DNA from: Halapricum desulfuricans
Lineage (GTDB): Archaea > Halobacteriota > Halobacteria > Halobacteriales > Haloarculaceae
DNA length: 64,000 bases
Assembly: GCF_017094505.1 (NCBI RefSeq)
Contig: NZ_CP064787.1
Span: 2,108,001-2,172,000 of the forward strand
Direction: 5' to 3'
Position 1 is the first letter of the stretch. Each line of letters starts with the position of its first letter. The notes under the pieces were generated by a model. The model was not told where the DNA came from and made no database searches. It saw only the letters and a list, made by a program, of their open reading frames with translations. Shown in pieces: positions 27,277 through 36,169 of the stretch. A program made the position numbers and the translations under genes.

Positions 27277-27576
27277 ATGCCTGTTCAGCGTCGATCCGAA
27301 CGTACGTCGGGGCTACCGGCGGTGGACACCGTGAGTTCGAAACTGGGATACGCGGAGATCGTCATCGGGACGCTGATCGCGTTCGGGGGGACGGTACAGG
27401 TACTGATCAGACTGGGCGAAACACAGCAAGTGCTTCTGTGGGGCGTCGCCGTACTCGTCGGGCTGTTCGTCCTCGCGTACGGCGTCGTCACGGTGATGAG
27501 TGCGGGCAACTCCGAGGAGGCGGCCGATCCGAACAAGGCGATCGGCAAGACCGATTCGCGGTTCGGACGCGGCTAG
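27277..27576 (+). CDS. Small membrane protein of unknown function
   Basis: 99 residues from ATG 27277, or 81 from GTG 27331, which starts nearer the first conserved-looking segment (SSKLGYAEIVIG). Two membrane helices: EIVIGTLIAFGGTVQVLI and VLLWGVAVLVGLFVLAYGVVTV, then a hydrophilic tail with Lys and Asp. Composition and codon use are those of a real gene. I do not recognise a family. It lies between divergent tyrA and convergent heme A synthase. Confidence 0.6.
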   Translation: MPVQRRSERTSGLPAVDTVSSKLGYAEIVIGTLIAFGGTVQVLIRLGETQQVLLWGVAVLVGLFVLAYGVVTVMSAGNSEEAADPNKAIGKTDSRFGRG

Positions 27577-27590
27577 ACCGTCGAGCGCGG

Positions 27591-28433
27591 CTAGCCGACC
27601 AGCGAGCCGACCAGCGGGAGCTCGGCGTCGGCGGCGCGGTGGGCGAACCATGCGGCGCCGAGCAGCGCGACGAACACGAGACCGGCGACGCTGTCGGCCA
27701 CGAGCAGGCCCTGCGGATCGAGCCCGTGACGACCGAGCAGCATCTGGACGGCGAGCAGGGCGGCAGCCAGGAGACTCAGCGTCCCCTGTCGGATCGCGTC
27801 CCGATCGCCGATCGGGCGAGTCCAGGTCCCGACCGCGACCAGCAGCGCAAACAGGACGAGCGCGAGACCGTAGTAGACGATCTGTACTTCCGGGGTGTAG
27901 GGAAAGACCGTCCCGAAACTGAATAGATGGCCCAGCGGAACCAGCGCGAGCGCCACCAGCGCAGCGTCGCGCAGCCGCGTTCGCTCGATCGGTCCGTAAC
28001 TGCGTGCCGTCGCGTAGACGACGAGCGTGAAGATCGACAGCGCGGCGAGGTAGTGTGCCGCCTGGACGGGCGGCGAGTACCCCCACGGGAAGAGCCCGCC
28101 CACCGTGACCGTGAGCGCGCCGAGACCGATCTGGACCGGGAGCAACGCGACGGCGGCGACCAGGCTGTAGCGGACCCGTCGACTCGCACCGCGCTTCCAG
28201 GCCAGTCCCGCAACTGCGAGCAGGGCGAACCCGGTCACCATGGCGACCAGCCGGTGGAACCACTCGATGAAGCTCATCCAGTTCGCGGGAAACAGCCCGA
28301 AGACGGCCCCGTCACAGAACGGCCATCGGGCACCGCAGGTGAGGCCCGCACCGGCCCCGGCCGTGTACACGCCCAGCAGCATGAGGACGAACGTCAGCCC
28401 GGTCGCGCCCGCGAGCAGTCGCCGGAGTTGCAT
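27591..28433 (-). CDS. ctaA: Heme A synthase (COX15/CtaA family)
   Basis: 280 residues with eight membrane helices from ATG 28431-28433. The family landmarks are a first loop with Cys residues (GLTCGARWPFCDG), EWFHRLVAMVTGF and QAAHYLAALSIF, with the His ligands of the first half; the second half keeps only degenerate His positions. It hydroxylates heme O to heme A for terminal oxidases. The heme-copper oxidase genes are not in the window. The gene is divergent from fumC; a half-copy of the 80-bp palindrome lies in the shared upstream region. Confidence 0.87.
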   Translation of the reverse strand: MQLRRLLAGATGLTFVLMLLGVYTAGAGAGLTCGARWPFCDGAVFGLFPANWMSFIEWFHRLVAMVTGFALLAVAGLAWKRGASRRVRYSLVAAVALLPVQIGLGALTVTVGGLFPWGYSPPVQAAHYLAALSIFTLVVYATARSYGPIERTRLRDAALVALALVPLGHLFSFGTVFPYTPEVQIVYYGLALVLFALLVAVGTWTRPIGDRDAIRQGTLSLLAAALLAVQMLLGRHGLDPQGLLVADSVAGLVFVALLGAAWFAHRAADAELPLVGSLVG

Positions 28434-28491
28434 AGGCGACGCTCAGTGCCCCGTGTACTTAGATTCGTCCGTCGCGTCAATCTAGTCGATC

Positions 28492-28512
28492 ACGAACGTA
28501 TCGCCACCAGTA
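28492..28512 (+). repeat. Half-copy of the 80-bp palindromic element
   Basis: 21 bases that match positions 3367-3387 at 20 of 21 sites (core gccaccagta). It sits about 40 bases upstream of fumC; the opposite arm is missing, so this is a solo end or a shared protein-binding site. Confidence 0.55.
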
Positions 28513-28553
28513 CGACCAGTGCTGTTTTGTCGCCGCCGCGAGTGGGTGTGTGC

Positions 28554-29963
28554 ATGGCAGACAAACACCGAACCGAATCGGACAGCCTCGGCGAGATGGA
28601 GGTCCCGGCCGACGCCTACTGGGGGGCACAGACCCAGCGCGCCGTCGAGAACTTCCCGATCAGCGACGCGCGGTTCGGGCGGCGCTTCGTGCGCGCGCTC
28701 GGGGTCGTCAAGAAGGCCGCAGCACAGGCCAACCGCGATCTGGGGACGATCCCCGATGCGAAGGCGGACTATATCGTTCAGGCCGCTGAGGAGGTGATCG
28801 CCGGCGAGCACGACGACCAGTTCCCGGTCGACGTCTTCCAGACCGGCAGCGGCACCTCGACGAACATGAACGCGAACGAGGTGATCGCAAACCGCGCGAC
28901 AGAGCTCTCCGGCGGGGAGATCGGATCGCGGGAGATCCACCCCAACGACCACGTCAACTTCGGCCAATCGAGCAACGACGTCATCCCGACGGCGATGCAC
29001 GTCGCCGCGCTGGAGGCCGTCGAACGCGACGTCATTCCCGGGCTGGAGACGCTCCGAGAGGAACTGCAGGCCAAGGAGGAGGCGTTCGACGACGTGGTCA
29101 AGACCGGCCGAACTCATCTACAGGACGCGACGCCGATCCGGCTGGGTCAGGAGTTCTCGGGCTACCGGACACAGGTCGAGAAGGGGATCGCCCGCGTCGA
29201 GGACTCGACCGACCGGCTGGCGGAACTCGCGCTCGGGGGGACGGCGGTCGGAACCGGGTTGAACACCCATCCCGAGTTCCCCGAACTGGCGATCGAGTAC
29301 ATCGGCGAGGAGACGCTGTTGCCGTTCCGCGAGGCCGACAACCACTTCGAGGCCCAGGCCGCCCACGACGCCATGAGCGAGGCCCACGGCGCGTTGCGCA
29401 CGGTGGCCGGATCGCTGCACAAGATCGCAAACGACCTCCGGTTGCTCGCGTCGGGGCCGCGCAACGGCCTCGGCGAGATCGACCAGCCCGAAAACCAGCC
29501 GGGGTCGTCGATCATGCCCGGGAAAATCAACCCGGTCGTCGCCGAGTCGGTCAACCAGGTCTACGCGCAGGTCGTCGGCAACGACGCCGCGGTCTCGACC
29601 GGCGCGGCGAACGGACAGATCGACCTTAACCTCTACAAGCCAGTCGTCGCGCACAACTTCCTCGAGTCGGCGGAACTGCTTGCGAACGTCAGCGGGACAT
29701 TCGCCACGAAGTTCGTCGCCAAACTGGAGGCCGATCGCGACCACTGCGAGCAGCGCGTCCAGCAGTCGATGGCGCTGGCGACCGCCCTCAATCCCGCGAT
29801 CGGCTACGATAAGGCCAGTAAGGTCGCCAAGCAGGCCCTCGAAGAGGGCAAGACGATCCGTGAGGTCGTCCTCGAGGAGGGGTATCTCGACGAGGACGAG
29901 GTCGACGAGGTGCTCGATCCGGCGAAGATGACCGAACCGGGGATCCTCGGAGAGGAGGAGTAG
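28554..29963 (+). CDS. fumC: Class II fumarate hydratase
   Basis: 469 residues from ATG 28554. Signature stretches: DAYWGAQTQRAVENFPIS, TGSGTSTNMNANEV, VNFGQSSNDVIPTAMH, the C3 region with KTGRTHLQDATPI (catalytic His), and the mobile loop GSSIMPGKINPV with the catalytic Ser. Converts fumarate to malate in the citric acid cycle; also acts with arginine and purine synthesis fumarate. An in-frame extension upstream to 27927 lies over the heme A synthase gene and is not used. Confidence 0.95.
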   Translation: MADKHRTESDSLGEMEVPADAYWGAQTQRAVENFPISDARFGRRFVRALGVVKKAAAQANRDLGTIPDAKADYIVQAAEEVIAGEHDDQFPVDVFQTGSGTSTNMNANEVIANRATELSGGEIGSREIHPNDHVNFGQSSNDVIPTAMHVAALEAVERDVIPGLETLREELQAKEEAFDDVVKTGRTHLQDATPIRLGQEFSGYRTQVEKGIARVEDSTDRLAELALGGTAVGTGLNTHPEFPELAIEYIGEETLLPFREADNHFEAQAAHDAMSEAHGALRTVAGSLHKIANDLRLLASGPRNGLGEIDQPENQPGSSIMPGKINPVVAESVNQVYAQVVGNDAAVSTGAANGQIDLNLYKPVVAHNFLESAELLANVSGTFATKFVAKLEADRDHCEQRVQQSMALATALNPAIGYDKASKVAKQALEEGKTIREVVLEEGYLDEDEVDEVLDPAKMTEPGILGEEE

Positions 29964-30007
29964 TCGCGCACACAGGTGGCTTCAGGGCTGTGCTGCCACG
30001 ACCAGTC

Positions 30008-30280
30008 CTAGCGCGGCCATACGGCCGAGACGACGTCCAGCAGCCAGCGGAGGAACGCTTCGGCGGTCTCTGGAAAGTCCGGAATGAAATGCCAGACGAG
30101 GATCGTCGTCAGGATACCGGCAGGGATCCCTAACAGGGCACCGTATACGATGTAGTCAGTCCGATCAGCCTCCAGAAGGACGTCTCTAAATTCGCGCTCG
30201 TCAGTGACGTCTCGCTCCTTGACGCCCGGATCGTAACTCGACTCGGTTTCGTCCTCTTCGGGCGGGTCGTAGGAACTCAT
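30008..30280 (-). CDS. Small acidic membrane-anchored protein of unknown function
   Basis: 90 residues from ATG 30278-30280. The first 45 residues are acidic and unstructured (SSYDPPEEDETESSYDPG), then a membrane segment YIVYGALLGIPAGILTTILVW and a C-terminal amphipathic part ending DVVSAVWPR. The gene has its own AT-rich promoter, shared in reverse with gatE. No family recognised. Confidence 0.6.
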   Translation of the reverse strand: MSSYDPPEEDETESSYDPGVKERDVTDEREFRDVLLEADRTDYIVYGALLGIPAGILTTILVWHFIPDFPETAEAFLRWLLDVVSAVWPR

Positions 30281-30434
30281 CGCGCACTAGATCGATCGGC
30301 ACATAATTCAGCCTCCGACGGCTTATACTATCTCATCTATAAATCCCCGATCATATCGCCGATACGGCGGCCGTCGCGTTTGAAGCCGCAACGAGACGGT
30401 GTGCTTTTTGTTTGTGCCCTCCCAGCCACCTACA

Positions 30435-32327
30435 ATGACGGAGTTCGATTACGACGATCTGGGGCTGGTGGCCGGTCTTGAGATCCACCAGCAACTCGAC
30501 ACGGCGACGAAGCTCTTCTGTGAGTGTCCGACCGAGTTGCGCGACCCAGAGGAATCGACCCGGCGACTGACCCGATACCTTCACCCGACCAGAAGCGAGC
30601 TGGGCGAACTCGACGAGGCCGCCCTCGAGGAGAGTCGCGTCGAGCGCGAGTTCGAGTATCTGGCCTACGACTCGACGTGTCTGGTCGAGGAGGACGACGA
30701 GCCGCCCCACCGGATCGACGAGGAGGCCACGACCGTCACGCTGGAGATCGCCCAGCTGCTCGGGATGGAGCCGGTCGATCAGGTCCAGCCGATGCGCAAG
30801 CTCGTCATCGACGGCTCGAACACCTCGGGCTTCCAGCGGACGATGCTGATCGCGGTCGACGGCGAGATCCAGACCGACGACGGACCGGTCGGCGTCGAGG
30901 ACCTGATGCTCGAAGAGGAGAGCGCCCAGCGCGTCGAGGAGACCGACGGGGGCGTTCGATACTCGCTGGATCGGCTCGGCATTCCCCTGGTCGAGATCGG
31001 CACCGACCCGGACATCCGCTCGCCCGAGCAGGCCCGGGAGGCCGCCGAGCGGATCGGGATGCTGTTGCGCTCGACCGGAGAGGTCAAGCGCGGCCTGGGG
31101 ACGATCCGCCAGGACGTCAACGTCTCGATCGCCGACGGTGCCCGCGTCGAACTGAAAGGCGTCCAGAGCCTGGACGACATCGACGACATCGTCCGCAACG
31201 AGGTGCGCCGGCAGGTCGAACTGCTGGAGATCGCCGACGAGCTCGCCGATCGGAACGCCGCTGTCGGCGAGCCCCAGGACGTGACGGATGTCTTCGAGGG
31301 GAGCGATTCGGGCGTAATCCAGAGCGCGCTGGCGTCCGGCGGTGTGGTCCGGGCCGTCCGTCTGGAGGGCTTCGACGGACTGGTCGGCCGGGAGATCCAG
31401 CCCGATCGTCGTCTCGGAACGGAGCTGTCAGACCACGCCAAGCGCCACGGCGCGGGCGGCATCTTCCACACCGACGAACTGCCGGCCTACGGGATCACCG
31501 AGGCGGAGGTCGAGGCGCTGCGCGAGGCCGTCGACGCCCGCGAGGCGCGAAGCGCCCCGGATAGCGCGGGCGACGCCGTCGCGATCGTCGCGGACGATCC
31601 GGAGACGGCCGAGCTGGCGATCGACGCCGTCGCCGAACGCGCCGAGACGGCCCTGGAGGGCGTTCCAGAGGAGACGCGAGACGCCAACGAGGACGCGACC
31701 TCCCGATACCTGCGTCCGCTGCCCGGCGCGGCGCGGATGTACCCCGAAACGGACGTGCCACCGGTCGAGCCCGACCCGAGCGAGATCGAGACGCCCGAGT
31801 TACTCACCGAGAGGGTCGAGCGCTATCAGGACGAACACGGCCTCGACGCCGGGCTCGCCGAGCAGGTCGCCTACGGCGAGTACATGCCCCTGTTCGAGCA
31901 GGTTGTCGCCGAGGGCGTCGATCCGACGCTGGCCGCGGGAACGCTGGAATCGACGCTGACGGCGCTCCGACGCGAGGACGTCCCGGTCGAGGACCTGACC
32001 GACGACCACCTCCGGGACGCGCTGGCACTGGTCGACGACGGCGAGGTGCCCAACGAGGGTCTGGAAGACCTGTTGACGGCACTCGCCGAGGAGCCCGCGC
32101 TGACGGCCGAAGAAGCCGTCGAGCGGGAAGGCCTTGGCGGGGTCAGCGAAGACGAGGTCCGCGAGGCCGTCGTCGAGGTCGTCGAGCGCAACGCCGAGCA
32201 GGTCGAGTCGGAGGGCATGGGCGCGTTCTCCGGGCTGATGGGCGAGTGCATGGGCGCGCTGCGCGGCAAGGCCGACGGCGACCTCGTGAGCGACGTGCTC
32301 CGCGAGGAGATCCAGAAGCGAGCGTAG
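30435..32327 (+). CDS. gatE: Glutamyl-tRNA(Gln) amidotransferase subunit E
   Basis: 630 residues from ATG 30435. It begins DLGLVAGLEIHQQLDT, the GatB/GatE cradle signature, with CPTELRD and zinc-type Cys; QTDDGPVGVEDLMLEEESAQ and GTIRQDVNVSI are typical. A GatE-specific AspRS-like insert (GFDGLVGREIQPDRRLGTEL and GGIFHTDELPAYGIT) separates GatE from GatB. The C-terminal YqeY-like tail binds tRNA. GatE works with GatD to convert Glu-tRNA(Gln) to Gln-tRNA(Gln), an archaea-only enzyme. gatD is not in the window. Confidence 0.95.
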   Translation: MTEFDYDDLGLVAGLEIHQQLDTATKLFCECPTELRDPEESTRRLTRYLHPTRSELGELDEAALEESRVEREFEYLAYDSTCLVEEDDEPPHRIDEEATTVTLEIAQLLGMEPVDQVQPMRKLVIDGSNTSGFQRTMLIAVDGEIQTDDGPVGVEDLMLEEESAQRVEETDGGVRYSLDRLGIPLVEIGTDPDIRSPEQAREAAERIGMLLRSTGEVKRGLGTIRQDVNVSIADGARVELKGVQSLDDIDDIVRNEVRRQVELLEIADELADRNAAVGEPQDVTDVFEGSDSGVIQSALASGGVVRAVRLEGFDGLVGREIQPDRRLGTELSDHAKRHGAGGIFHTDELPAYGITEAEVEALREAVDAREARSAPDSAGDAVAIVADDPETAELAIDAVAERAETALEGVPEETRDANEDATSRYLRPLPGAARMYPETDVPPVEPDPSEIETPELLTERVERYQDEHGLDAGLAEQVAYGEYMPLFEQVVAEGVDPTLAAGTLESTLTALRREDVPVEDLTDDHLRDALALVDDGEVPNEGLEDLLTALAEEPALTAEEAVEREGLGGVSEDEVREAVVEVVERNAEQVESEGMGAFSGLMGECMGALRGKADGDLVSDVLREEIQKRA

Positions 32328-32328
32328 C

Positions 32329-32739
32329 GTGTACTCGAAAGCCCACGGCGCGATCTCGCTCGCACTCGGGGTCGCGCTCGTCGCCGCCGGGGTCACCGTC
32401 GTCCATCCGGTCTTCGTCGTCGGCTACGCGACCGCCGTCGGCGTGCTCGTCGACCTCGATCACTTCCTGTGGGCGCGATACAACACCGGCGACTGGCGAG
32501 CGCTGCGGTACGTTCTCGCGAATCCCCTCGCCGCGTTCACCGACCAGCGATCCATCTTCCGAGAGCGCGACCTACAGCGTCTCGAGCGTCTGCTGAGCCA
32601 CGTCGCGATCGTCGGGATCGCCGTCCCGCTGACCTGGTGGGTCGAGCCCGATCTGGGCCTGGTGACTGGCGCGACGCTGTACGCGCACGTGCTGGCGGAT
32701 CTGATCGAGGACGTCCGCGATCTCCGCGCGGTCCGCTAG
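32329..32739 (+). CDS. Conserved haloarchaeal membrane protein
   Basis: 136 residues from GTG 32329, one base after the gatE stop. It starts MYSKAHGAISLALGVALVA and has helices GVTVVHPVFVVGYATAVGVL, HVAIVGIAVPLTWW and VTGATLYAHVLADLIED, with VDLDHFLWARYN and HVLAD carrying His and Asp in positions that recall YdjM-type membrane hydrolases. Function not known. Its end overlaps the convergent TrmJ-like gene by four bases. Confidence 0.7.
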   Translation: MYSKAHGAISLALGVALVAAGVTVVHPVFVVGYATAVGVLVDLDHFLWARYNTGDWRALRYVLANPLAAFTDQRSIFRERDLQRLERLLSHVAIVGIAVPLTWWVEPDLGLVTGATLYAHVLADLIEDVRDLRAVR

Positions 32740-33461
32740 TCTCTTTCGCGTCTGTCGATCCGCTGCTGTGCACGCCGGAAGATCCCTCTGAGCGTGACTG
32801 CTTCCCGGTCGGTCGGATGCGCGCGGCCGATCAGTCGTCTGAAGAGCCGGCCGGCCTTGTCGCGCTTCTCGTCGGGGTGATCAATCGTCTCGAGAAACGT
32901 CCCGAACTGGTCGTGCAACCCCTCGATCCCGCGTTCGCTCGCCCGGTCGTGAGTCGGGTCGGGGAGCTGGGTCGATTCGAGGGTCAGCGAGCGCATCTCA
33001 TAGAGGACGATCGTCGCGGCCTGTCCGAGGTTCAAAACGGGGTACGCCTCGGAGGCGGGGATCGAGCACACTTCGTCGAGTTCGGCCAGTTCCGCGTTGG
33101 TGAGCCCGACGCTCTCGCGGCCGAAGACGAGACAGGTGTCGGCCCGGACATCCGCGAGGCTGTCGGCCAGCTCTCGGGGCGTCCGGAAGGGGTACCGGAC
33201 GTGCTTGCGAGCGTCCTCGTTGGTGACCGCCGTACAGCCCACCGTGTGGTAGTTCTCGACGAGGTGCTCGAAGGTGACTTCCCGGGCGTTCGGGAGGACG
33301 TCCTCGCGGGCCTGCCCGGCGAACCCGTAGGCCTCGCCGTCCGGATCCAGCTCCGGCGGGTTCACGAGCAACAGCTCCTCGAGGCCGAAGTTCTTCATCG
33401 AGCGGGCGATCGTGCCGACGTTGCCCGGCGTCTCGGCGTCGACGACGGCGACGCTGATCAT
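32736..33461 (-). CDS. trmJ: TrmJ-like SPOUT RNA 2'-O-methyltransferase
   Basis: 241 residues from ATG 33459-33461. SpoU motifs: PGNVGTIARSMKNFG (motif 1), TCLVFGRESVGLTN (motif 2) and PVLNLGQAATIVLYE (motif 3, SAM knot). The C-terminal helix-rich extension (about 160-241) is as in TrmJ, which methylates position 32 of tRNAs. It overlaps the upstream Cys-rich gene by four bases. Alternative: another SpoU-type tRNA or rRNA methylase. Confidence 0.85.
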   Translation of the reverse strand: MISVAVVDAETPGNVGTIARSMKNFGLEELLLVNPPELDPDGEAYGFAGQAREDVLPNAREVTFEHLVENYHTVGCTAVTNEDARKHVRYPFRTPRELADSLADVRADTCLVFGRESVGLTNAELAELDEVCSIPASEAYPVLNLGQAATIVLYEMRSLTLESTQLPDPTHDRASERGIEGLHDQFGTFLETIDHPDEKRDKAGRLFRRLIGRAHPTDREAVTLRGIFRRAQQRIDRRERD

Positions 33462-33976
33462 GTGTCGAGATCGCCCACGTCCACGTCGAGCGCCTCGCGT
33501 TCGCCCTCGTCCATCTCCTCGAGCTCCGCCTCGAGAGACGGGATCCCGCCGGCGGCGGCCGCGTCGGGAAGCGCGTCCGGCTCGGTGTCGACGTGTTCGA
33601 TCTCGCCGTAGTCCTCGGGCGCACACCCGCCGTCGGCGATCCACTCCAGAAAAGTGTCGGCAAGCGCCGCGCTGCCGGCGTACTCCTCACCGCCGAGTTC
33701 GCGGAACCAGTAGAAGAAGTCGGATTCGTGCTCCGCACAGAGCAGTACCTCGTGCATCGGCTCGCCATAGACCGCGCTGGCGACGTTGCAGTGACGTTCG
33801 TCGTCTTCCAGAACCATACAGACGTCGCAGGCGTTGCCGAGAATAGCCGTGAGCCGCGAGACGCGCCGGCGAGGCGCCGGAGGCATCTCTGCGAGCGGTT
33901 TGATCGCCCCGTTCGCGTCGAAGACCTCCTCCTCGTCGAAACGCCAGCCCCGAAGCCCGATGCTGACCTTGCCCAT
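33458..33976 (-). CDS. Haloarchaeal Cys/His-rich protein of unknown function
   Basis: 172 residues from ATG 33974-33976. After an N-terminal stretch (MGKVSIGLRGWRFDEEEVF) there are CDVC, an H-C pair in DDERHCNVAS and LCAEHESDFFYW, which together could bind zinc. The C-terminus is a low-complexity acidic tail (LEEMDEGEREALDVDVGD). It is the first gene of an operon with the TrmJ-like gene (four-base overlap), hinting at an RNA-related role. No named family is certain. Confidence 0.7.
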   Translation of the reverse strand: MGKVSIGLRGWRFDEEEVFDANGAIKPLAEMPPAPRRRVSRLTAILGNACDVCMVLEDDERHCNVASAVYGEPMHEVLLCAEHESDFFYWFRELGGEEYAGSAALADTFLEWIADGGCAPEDYGEIEHVDTEPDALPDAAAAGGIPSLEAELEEMDEGEREALDVDVGDLDT

Positions 33977-34082
33977 ACCGGCCGGTTGGAGGCCCGGCGA
34001 TAAAAACCGCGTGGCACGCGCGGCTCGCCCCCGAGTCGAAAGTCCGGATTATAAGAGCCTCGACGCCAACAGGCAAGACACA

Positions 34083-35543
34083 ATGAGTACCGGGACTACG
34101 ATGGCGTCGATGTCCTCGTATGCCATTCTCGGCTGCGGGAGCGTGGGGCACGCGGTGGCCGAGGAACTCGTCGAGGAGGGCAAGGACGTGCTCATCCTCG
34201 ACAAGGACGACGGGCGGGTCGAGGCGCTCCGGGATCAGGACCTCAACGCGCAGGTCAGCGACATCCGCGATTCCGAAATCATCGAGCACGTCGAGGGGCG
34301 CGACGCGGTGTTGATCCTCTCCTCGGACGTCGAGGCGAACAAGGCGGCAACGGAGACGCTCAGAGGGGCCGAGACCGATCACTTCATCGTCGCTCGAGCG
34401 TCCGATCCGGTCTCCGCCGACGAACTGACCGAACTGGGAGCCGACGTCGTCATCAACCCCTCGGCAGTGATCGCCGACTCGGCGCTTCGATCGCTTGAGA
34501 CCGGCGAACTCGAACACCGGGCCGAACAGCTGGCGGCACTCATCGACGGCACCGAATCGCGGCTCGCGATCCTGATCCATCGCGGTCCGGACCCGGACTC
34601 GATCGCAAGCGCCGCGGCGCTGCAGGCGATCGCCGAACATCGGGATATCGAGGCCGACATCGTCTACGAGGGCGAGATCGGCCACCACGAGAACCGGGCG
34701 TTCGTCAACCTGCTCGGGATCGAACTCGTCTCGCGAAACGAGGTCGATTTCGAGCGGTACGATACCGTCGCGCTGGTCGATTACTCCAAGACCGGCGACA
34801 CGGAGTTGATGCCCGAGACGGACGTCGACATCGTCATCGATCACCGCGAACCGGACGCCGACATCGAGACTGATTTCTCGGACATCCGCCCGAACGTCTC
34901 GGCCACCTCGACGATCCTCACGAAGTACGTCCAGGAATTCGATCTAAATCTCAGTCAGGAAGTCGCGACCGCACTGCTGTACGGCATCCGCGCGGAGACG
35001 CTGGATTTCAAGCGCGACACCACGCCAGCAGACCTGACGGCCGCGGCATATCTGTATCCCTTCGCCGATCACGACACGCTCGAGCAGGTCGAATCGCCGT
35101 CGATGAGTCCCGAGACGCTAGACGTGCTCGCCGAGGCGATTCGCAACCGCGACGTCCGGGGGAGCCACCTGATCTCGAACGCGGGATTCATCCGCGACCG
35201 GGAGGCGCTGACTCAGGCCGCCCAGCAACTGCTCAACCTCGAGGGGATCACGACGACGGCCGTCTTCGGGATCGTCGACGACACGATCTACCTCGCCGCG
35301 CGCTCGAAGGACATCCGACTGAACATCGGAAACGTCCTCGGCGACGCCTTTTCGGATATCGGCGAGTCGGCCGGTCACTCGACCGACGCGAGCGTCGAGA
35401 TCCCGCTGGGCATTTTCACCGGCATCGAATCGACCGAGGACAACCGCGACTTGTTGCTGTCGCTGACCGAAGAAGCCGTCAAGACGAAGCTGTTCGAGGC
35501 GATGGGCGTCGAGAGCAGCGGTGACGGTTCGAACGGGAGCTAG
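34083..35543 (+). CDS. DHH family phosphoesterase with N-terminal RCK (TrkA-N) domain
   Basis: 486 residues from ATG 34083. Residues 10-125: Rossmann RCK domain (YAILGCGSVGHAVAEEL, VLILDKDDGRVEAL). Then DHH: HRGPDPDSIASAAALQ (the DHxD-like metal site), VALVDYSKTG, VDIVIDHREPDADI, and DHHA1 with a GIxxEGSGGDGS-like end. Such RCK-DHH-DHHA1 proteins are widespread in haloarchaea and resemble nano-RNase/cyclic dinucleotide phosphodiesterases; breakdown of c-di-AMP or short oligonucleotides is a fair guess, with the RCK part sensing a nucleotide. It converges with the CdpB-like gene, three bases apart. Confidence 0.85.
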   Translation: MSTGTTMASMSSYAILGCGSVGHAVAEELVEEGKDVLILDKDDGRVEALRDQDLNAQVSDIRDSEIIEHVEGRDAVLILSSDVEANKAATETLRGAETDHFIVARASDPVSADELTELGADVVINPSAVIADSALRSLETGELEHRAEQLAALIDGTESRLAILIHRGPDPDSIASAAALQAIAEHRDIEADIVYEGEIGHHENRAFVNLLGIELVSRNEVDFERYDTVALVDYSKTGDTELMPETDVDIVIDHREPDADIETDFSDIRPNVSATSTILTKYVQEFDLNLSQEVATALLYGIRAETLDFKRDTTPADLTAAAYLYPFADHDTLEQVESPSMSPETLDVLAEAIRNRDVRGSHLISNAGFIRDREALTQAAQQLLNLEGITTTAVFGIVDDTIYLAARSKDIRLNIGNVLGDAFSDIGESAGHSTDASVEIPLGIFTGIESTEDNRDLLLSLTEEAVKTKLFEAMGVESSGDGSNGS

Positions 35544-35546
35544 CGG

Positions 35547-35858
35547 TCAGGCGACGACCTCGTCGTCGGACTCGTCTTCGCCGGGACGCTTGAGTCCCTC
35601 GACGATGTCGTTGACGATGACGATGTCGCCGACGGCCTGTACCCAGCGATAGGGCACGATGACGCCGCGCGACCGGTTGATCTCCTGATCGAACAGTTCC
35701 TGGTTGAGCTGGTGCAGCGCCAGCCCGGTGACGTTCTCGGTCGCGAGGTCGAGCCGCAGGTCTTCGATCTCGCCGACGAAAACGCCGTTGTTCGAGTAGA
35801 CCTCGCGACCGACCAGCGTCGTGATCTCCGACGGGGGAGTCTCTCTGTCGACAGCCAT
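35547..35858 (-). CDS. cdpB1: PRC-barrel domain protein, CdpB1-like cell division factor
   Basis: 103 residues from ATG 35856-35858. The PRC-barrel fold shows as LVGREVYSNNGVFVGEIEDL, VTGLALHQLNQELF and GVIVPYRWVQAVGDIVIV. Haloarchaeal PRC-barrel proteins CdpB1 and CdpB2 were shown to form a chain with SepF in the FtsZ-based divisome, and this sequence looks like the CdpB1 type; the adjoining DHH gene fits the Haloferax gene order as I recall it. The symbol is given on family resemblance only. sepF is at 6.0 kb of the same window. Confidence 0.75.
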   Translation of the reverse strand: MAVDRETPPSEITTLVGREVYSNNGVFVGEIEDLRLDLATENVTGLALHQLNQELFDQEINRSRGVIVPYRWVQAVGDIVIVNDIVEGLKRPGEDESDDEVVA

Positions 35859-35902
35859 GTGCGGTGTCTCGGGATGTGGGGCCTTAACTTTTGATAGGTA
35901 GG

Positions 35903-36169
35903 TTACCCGGAGCGTGATTCGATCTCGGCCCGGAGCTTGCGCCCGGCAGGAATGACGAGCCAGAACGCGAGCGCGCCGAAGACGGCGAACCAGAACAGCG
36001 CGTCGCCGAGCGTCAGCGCGAGCTCGGCGTAGACGCCCGGATCAGACGGCCGTTCGCCGAACAGCTGTGCGCCCGAGAAACTCGGCGTCTGGTACCAGCC
36101 CGCGATGATCATCCAGCCCAGTCCAGCCGTCATCAGAATTCCGAACCCTTTCGCGAATTCGTCAGCCAT
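35903..36169 (-). CDS. DUF7314-like small membrane protein of the cytochrome bc cluster
   Basis: 88 residues from ATG 36167-36169. Two membrane helices (GFGILMTAGLGWMIIAGWY and DALFWFAVFGALAFWLVIP) with a loop between them, then a basic end. It overlaps the start of the next upstream gene by eight bases and is the last gene of the bc operon. It is probably a small subunit or assembly factor of the haloarchaeal bc complex, judged by constant gene neighbourhood. Confidence 0.75.
   Translation of the reverse strand: MADEFAKGFGILMTAGLGWMIIAGWYQTPSFSGAQLFGERPSDPGVYAELALTLGDALFWFAVFGALAFWLVIPAGRKLRAEIESRSG

Noticed and set aside
27927-28553. Upstream extension of the fumC frame by 209 codons
   Set aside because: It is the antisense of ctaA; the ATG at 28554 begins the conserved fumarase sequence.
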